Below, in pieces: positions 62,167 to 64,000 of a stretch of DNA of 64,000 bases. The position numbers and the translations under genes are program-made. The stretch comes from Paludibacteraceae bacterium (GTDB lineage: Bacteria > Bacteroidota > Bacteroidia > Bacteroidales > Paludibacteraceae): assembly GCA_024401475.1 (NCBI GenBank), contig JAKSKZ010000002.1, positions 1-64,000 on the forward strand. The letters run 5' to 3'. The notes under the pieces were generated by a model that saw only the letters and a program-made list of their open reading frames with translations, was not told the origin of the DNA and searched no databases. Every line of letters starts with the position of its first letter. Positions within the stretch are counted from its first letter, which is position 1.

Positions 62167-63071
62167 TTTTTCATTAACAATGACAAATCAATCATATCAC
62201 CCAACTTTTTATCCCATTCCTTCGGCTTGAAAAAGCCATAACCTGAGGCGGGATAAAATGTCAATTCGCCAAAATAGGGGCGATTATTGATGCTATAAAG
62301 ATCCACCCGTAAAAAAGGTTGCCCTTGGGATAGTTTTCGTGCAATATTTATCATCTCACTCAAAGCTGCAGGCTTTGCTGCAGGCTTAAACGAATGTTTT
62401 ACATCTGGATTCAATCCTATGAATTCTTGACGCACCCAATCCATATCATAAAAATCGATAGTCTCCTCAGTTGTTCTATCTCCTATGACCTGACAATATT
62501 TAGGCTCACCATTGAAACAATAGAACTTATAATCCGTTAATTCATTGTCTTCTCCATTTTGCATATAAGCCTCGGCAAGCAAACAACGCTCAATCCCTTC
62601 ATAAGGCCATTCACGGCCGCTTGACTTGCGAGTTTTGCCAGGCACAAAGTTCAACTTTTTTCGGGCAACATCCTTATCAAAAGAAGACTTATCTTTACAG
62701 ATCACCACGTTTAATCCGCCTCCTCCTGTATTTGTTTTTAAGACAAATGTATCTGGTAATAAACTGAAATCAATCTCTTCAAAACTTTTCCAAACCCCAT
62801 AAGTTGGGATTATGTATTCATCTCCGATTATATCTCTCACATAATCTTTAGCTTTCACCTTATCCACCATATCATGGTATATCTCCTTCCTATTATGAAG
62901 TTTCAACCATTGAATCTTTTCTGTGAACAGTTCTGGATTATTCAAATTCAAACGCCTTCCTTGCTTGATTCGATATTGGATTTTCAACATGACCGAATCT
63001 GGTATCCACAAAAGACAACGCAAAAGTAAAAAGCGGAGATTGCGACTTTTGATTATTTTTTTGTAATTCAT
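62163..63071 (-). CDS. TupA-like ATP-grasp protein of polysaccharide synthesis
   Basis: This 302-aa protein has the TupA-like ATP-grasp features: ELFTEKIQWLKLHNRKEIYHDMVDK, then YIIPTYGVWKSFEEIDF, the glycine-rich VLKTNTGGGGLNVVICKDK and the ending FLRVDLYSINNRPYFGELTFYPASGYGFF. The prototype takes part in teichuronopeptide synthesis. I chose the methionine at 63071 (MNYKKIIKSRN) because the longer start overlaps the polymerase gene. It may add an amino acid or sugar to the glycan; role unproven. Confidence 0.88.
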   Translation of the reverse strand: MNYKKIIKSRNLRFLLLRCLLWIPDSVMLKIQYRIKQGRRLNLNNPELFTEKIQWLKLHNRKEIYHDMVDKVKAKDYVRDIIGDEYIIPTYGVWKSFEEIDFSLLPDTFVLKTNTGGGGLNVVICKDKSSFDKDVARKKLNFVPGKTRKSSGREWPYEGIERCLLAEAYMQNGEDNELTDYKFYCFNGEPKYCQVIGDRTTEETIDFYDMDWVRQEFIGLNPDVKHSFKPAAKPAALSEMINIARKLSQGQPFLRVDLYSINNRPYFGELTFYPASGYGFFKPKEWDKKLGDMIDLSLLMKK

Positions 63072-63090
63072 ATTTCTTGATAAATAAAAA

Positions 63091-64000
63091 CTATAGAGCC
63101 TTTGACAAGCTAAGCACATAAGCCACAAACACTACAAACAATATAACCGCAGCAATTTTCTGATTATTACAGCCATTCTCATTACTCTTTAGAAATGGCA
63201 ACAATATGAGATAAGGGGATAAAAACCAACTTAAATATGCGACACGATCGGTGAACGGCATTCTAATAACAATCAACCAAATAGCATTAGCGATCAAATA
63301 TGTGTTCAGCATATTGACATAAAATTCATCTTTATAATCACGGACCACAACATGATAATAGCCAAACGCCATAGGGATTAAAGAATAAGCTATAAAATCC
63401 ATTCTAAAACCAACTTTATAACCAGTTTCCTCTGCCAAAAGATATTCCTCAACTCGATCATCCGCATCCATAAAAATATCTGCGACAATTTCATTCAAAG
63501 AATCTCCAATAACCCAACTAACCCCCAAACAGCATAGCCATATTAGATAATTATATTTTATAGTTTTACTAAAATAATACGTCAAAAGAAATGCAGAAAC
63601 AGGAATCGCTATGGACTTATGAAATAAGAGTGACAATACTACTAATAAAACAGACTGTAATTTATTTTGGTAAAAGCAATAATATGCACATAATAATATT
63701 GACAAAGCCAATCCCCCTCGTAAAATGTTAATGGCATAATTTCTAAAACCGAAAGAGATTATTACCACTAAAAATAACGTAAACACTTCTTTCGTGCATT
63801 TTTTACAAAAGAAAAACGTAAAAGACATAGTCAACATCGCAACTATAAAAAAGTAAGCAATTTCTGACGTTTTGGTCACATACGCTATTCCATAACTTAA
63901 ATATAGCCATGCAATATCACGATAATCTCCTATTTCATATTTTAATAATTCCCTATAATGATCCAAATAATGTGTTTTATCTATACTAGGTGAATATGTT
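63091..64000 (-). CDS. EpsG-family (Wzy) polymerase, partial at window end
   Basis: At least 303 codons of an EpsG-like polymerase with about nine membrane helices are visible. The region IISFGFRNYAINILRGGLALSILLCAYY carries the conserved Arg-rich helix, followed by VLSLLFHKSIAIPV, where HKS is the typical EpsG motif. The frame stays open to the last base, so the N-terminus lies outside. It is the third polymerase of the region. Confidence 0.85.
   Translation of the reverse strand, partial: TYSPSIDKTHYLDHYRELLKYEIGDYRDIAWLYLSYGIAYVTKTSEIAYFFIVAMLTMSFTFFFCKKCTKEVFTLFLVVIISFGFRNYAINILRGGLALSILLCAYYCFYQNKLQSVLLVVLSLLFHKSIAIPVSAFLLTYYFSKTIKYNYLIWLCCLGVSWVIGDSLNEIVADIFMDADDRVEEYLLAEETGYKVGFRMDFIAYSLIPMAFGYYHVVVRDYKDEFYVNMLNTYLIANAIWLIVIRMPFTDRVAYLSWFLSPYLILLPFLKSNENGCNNQKIAAVILFVVFVAYVLSLSKAL

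Noticed and set aside
13185..64000. Invertible promoters typical of Bacteroides capsule loci
   Set aside because: I looked for inverted repeats around promoter-like sequences and a nearby invertase; none was convincing in this window.
1..64000. CRISPR array or cas genes
   Set aside because: No regularly spaced short repeats and no Cas-like proteins were seen.

Overview
The window looks like a chromosomal segment of a Bacteroidales bacterium (Bacteroides/Prevotella group; genus not resolved). The support is an AT-leaning composition, promoters of the Bacteroidetes type (-7 TAnnTTTG with -33 TTTG/TTG), IS30/IS4/IS5/IS3 remnants of kinds common in gut Bacteroidales, a cobalamin nucleotide-loop operon, and a very long capsule/exopolysaccharide region read from one strand.

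Layout. 1-1,300: a truncated IS30 transposase, a 56-bp perfect palindrome and a YgjP-like metallopeptidase. 1,430-1,750: two tandem tRNA-Phe genes, each with its own terminator hairpin. 1,778-7,983 (+): a flippase-like protein, a BASS-like transporter, a small HAD protein, then proC, an XRE-cupin regulator and an acyl-CoA synthetase ending at a strong terminator. 8,048-13,105 (-): cobS, cobT, cobU, a YjjG-type HAD phosphatase, cbiB and a CobD-like decarboxylase; cobC is absent and the HAD gene may stand in for it. 13,185-64,000 (-): polysaccharide genes, interrupted by IS debris and by one ATPase/partner gene pair.

The polysaccharide region is a mosaic, not one locus. It holds two complete Wzx flippases (25,307 and 46,490) plus a broken third (53,155), three Wzy/EpsG polymerases (21,936; 37,365; 63,091, which runs off the window) and three phosphoglycosyl transferases (17,787; 53,793; 56,918). 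Block A (13,185-30,930) has a 4,6-dehydratase, two aminotransferase/ATP-grasp pairs, a UDP-sugar dehydrogenase, GT4 enzymes, Wzy and Wzx. Block B (35,714-50,112) contains what looks like a CDP-polyol phosphate pathway: a cytidylyltransferase fused to a Gfo/Idh/MocA oxidoreductase, an SDR, a TagF-like transferase and a LicD protein, with two O-acyltransferases and UDP-galactopyranose mutase. Block C (50,413-53,890) is a piece of another capsule locus (flippase tail, aldo/keto reductase, SGNH-like protein, pyruvyltransferase fragment) lying between two 334-bp near-identical direct repeats. Block D (53,793-58,865) has a PglA-like GT4, a PglC-like transferase, a GNAT, an ACC-deaminase-like PLP enzyme and an ATP-grasp protein. 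Block E (from 61,993) has a TupA-like ATP-grasp protein and an EpsG polymerase.

Most promising for new biology: (1) the AAA ATPase plus PD-(D/E)XK-like partner at 58,965-60,832, a candidate two-gene defence system; (2) the CDP-polyol phosphate capsule module; (3) the repeated pairing of a PLP enzyme with an ATP-grasp ligase, which suggests aminoacylated amino sugars; (4) the HAD phosphatase inside the cobalamin operon; (5) a G9 and a G7 tract inside one glycosyltransferase gene, which suggests phase variation. All functions are inferred by reading the sequence; no database search was run.
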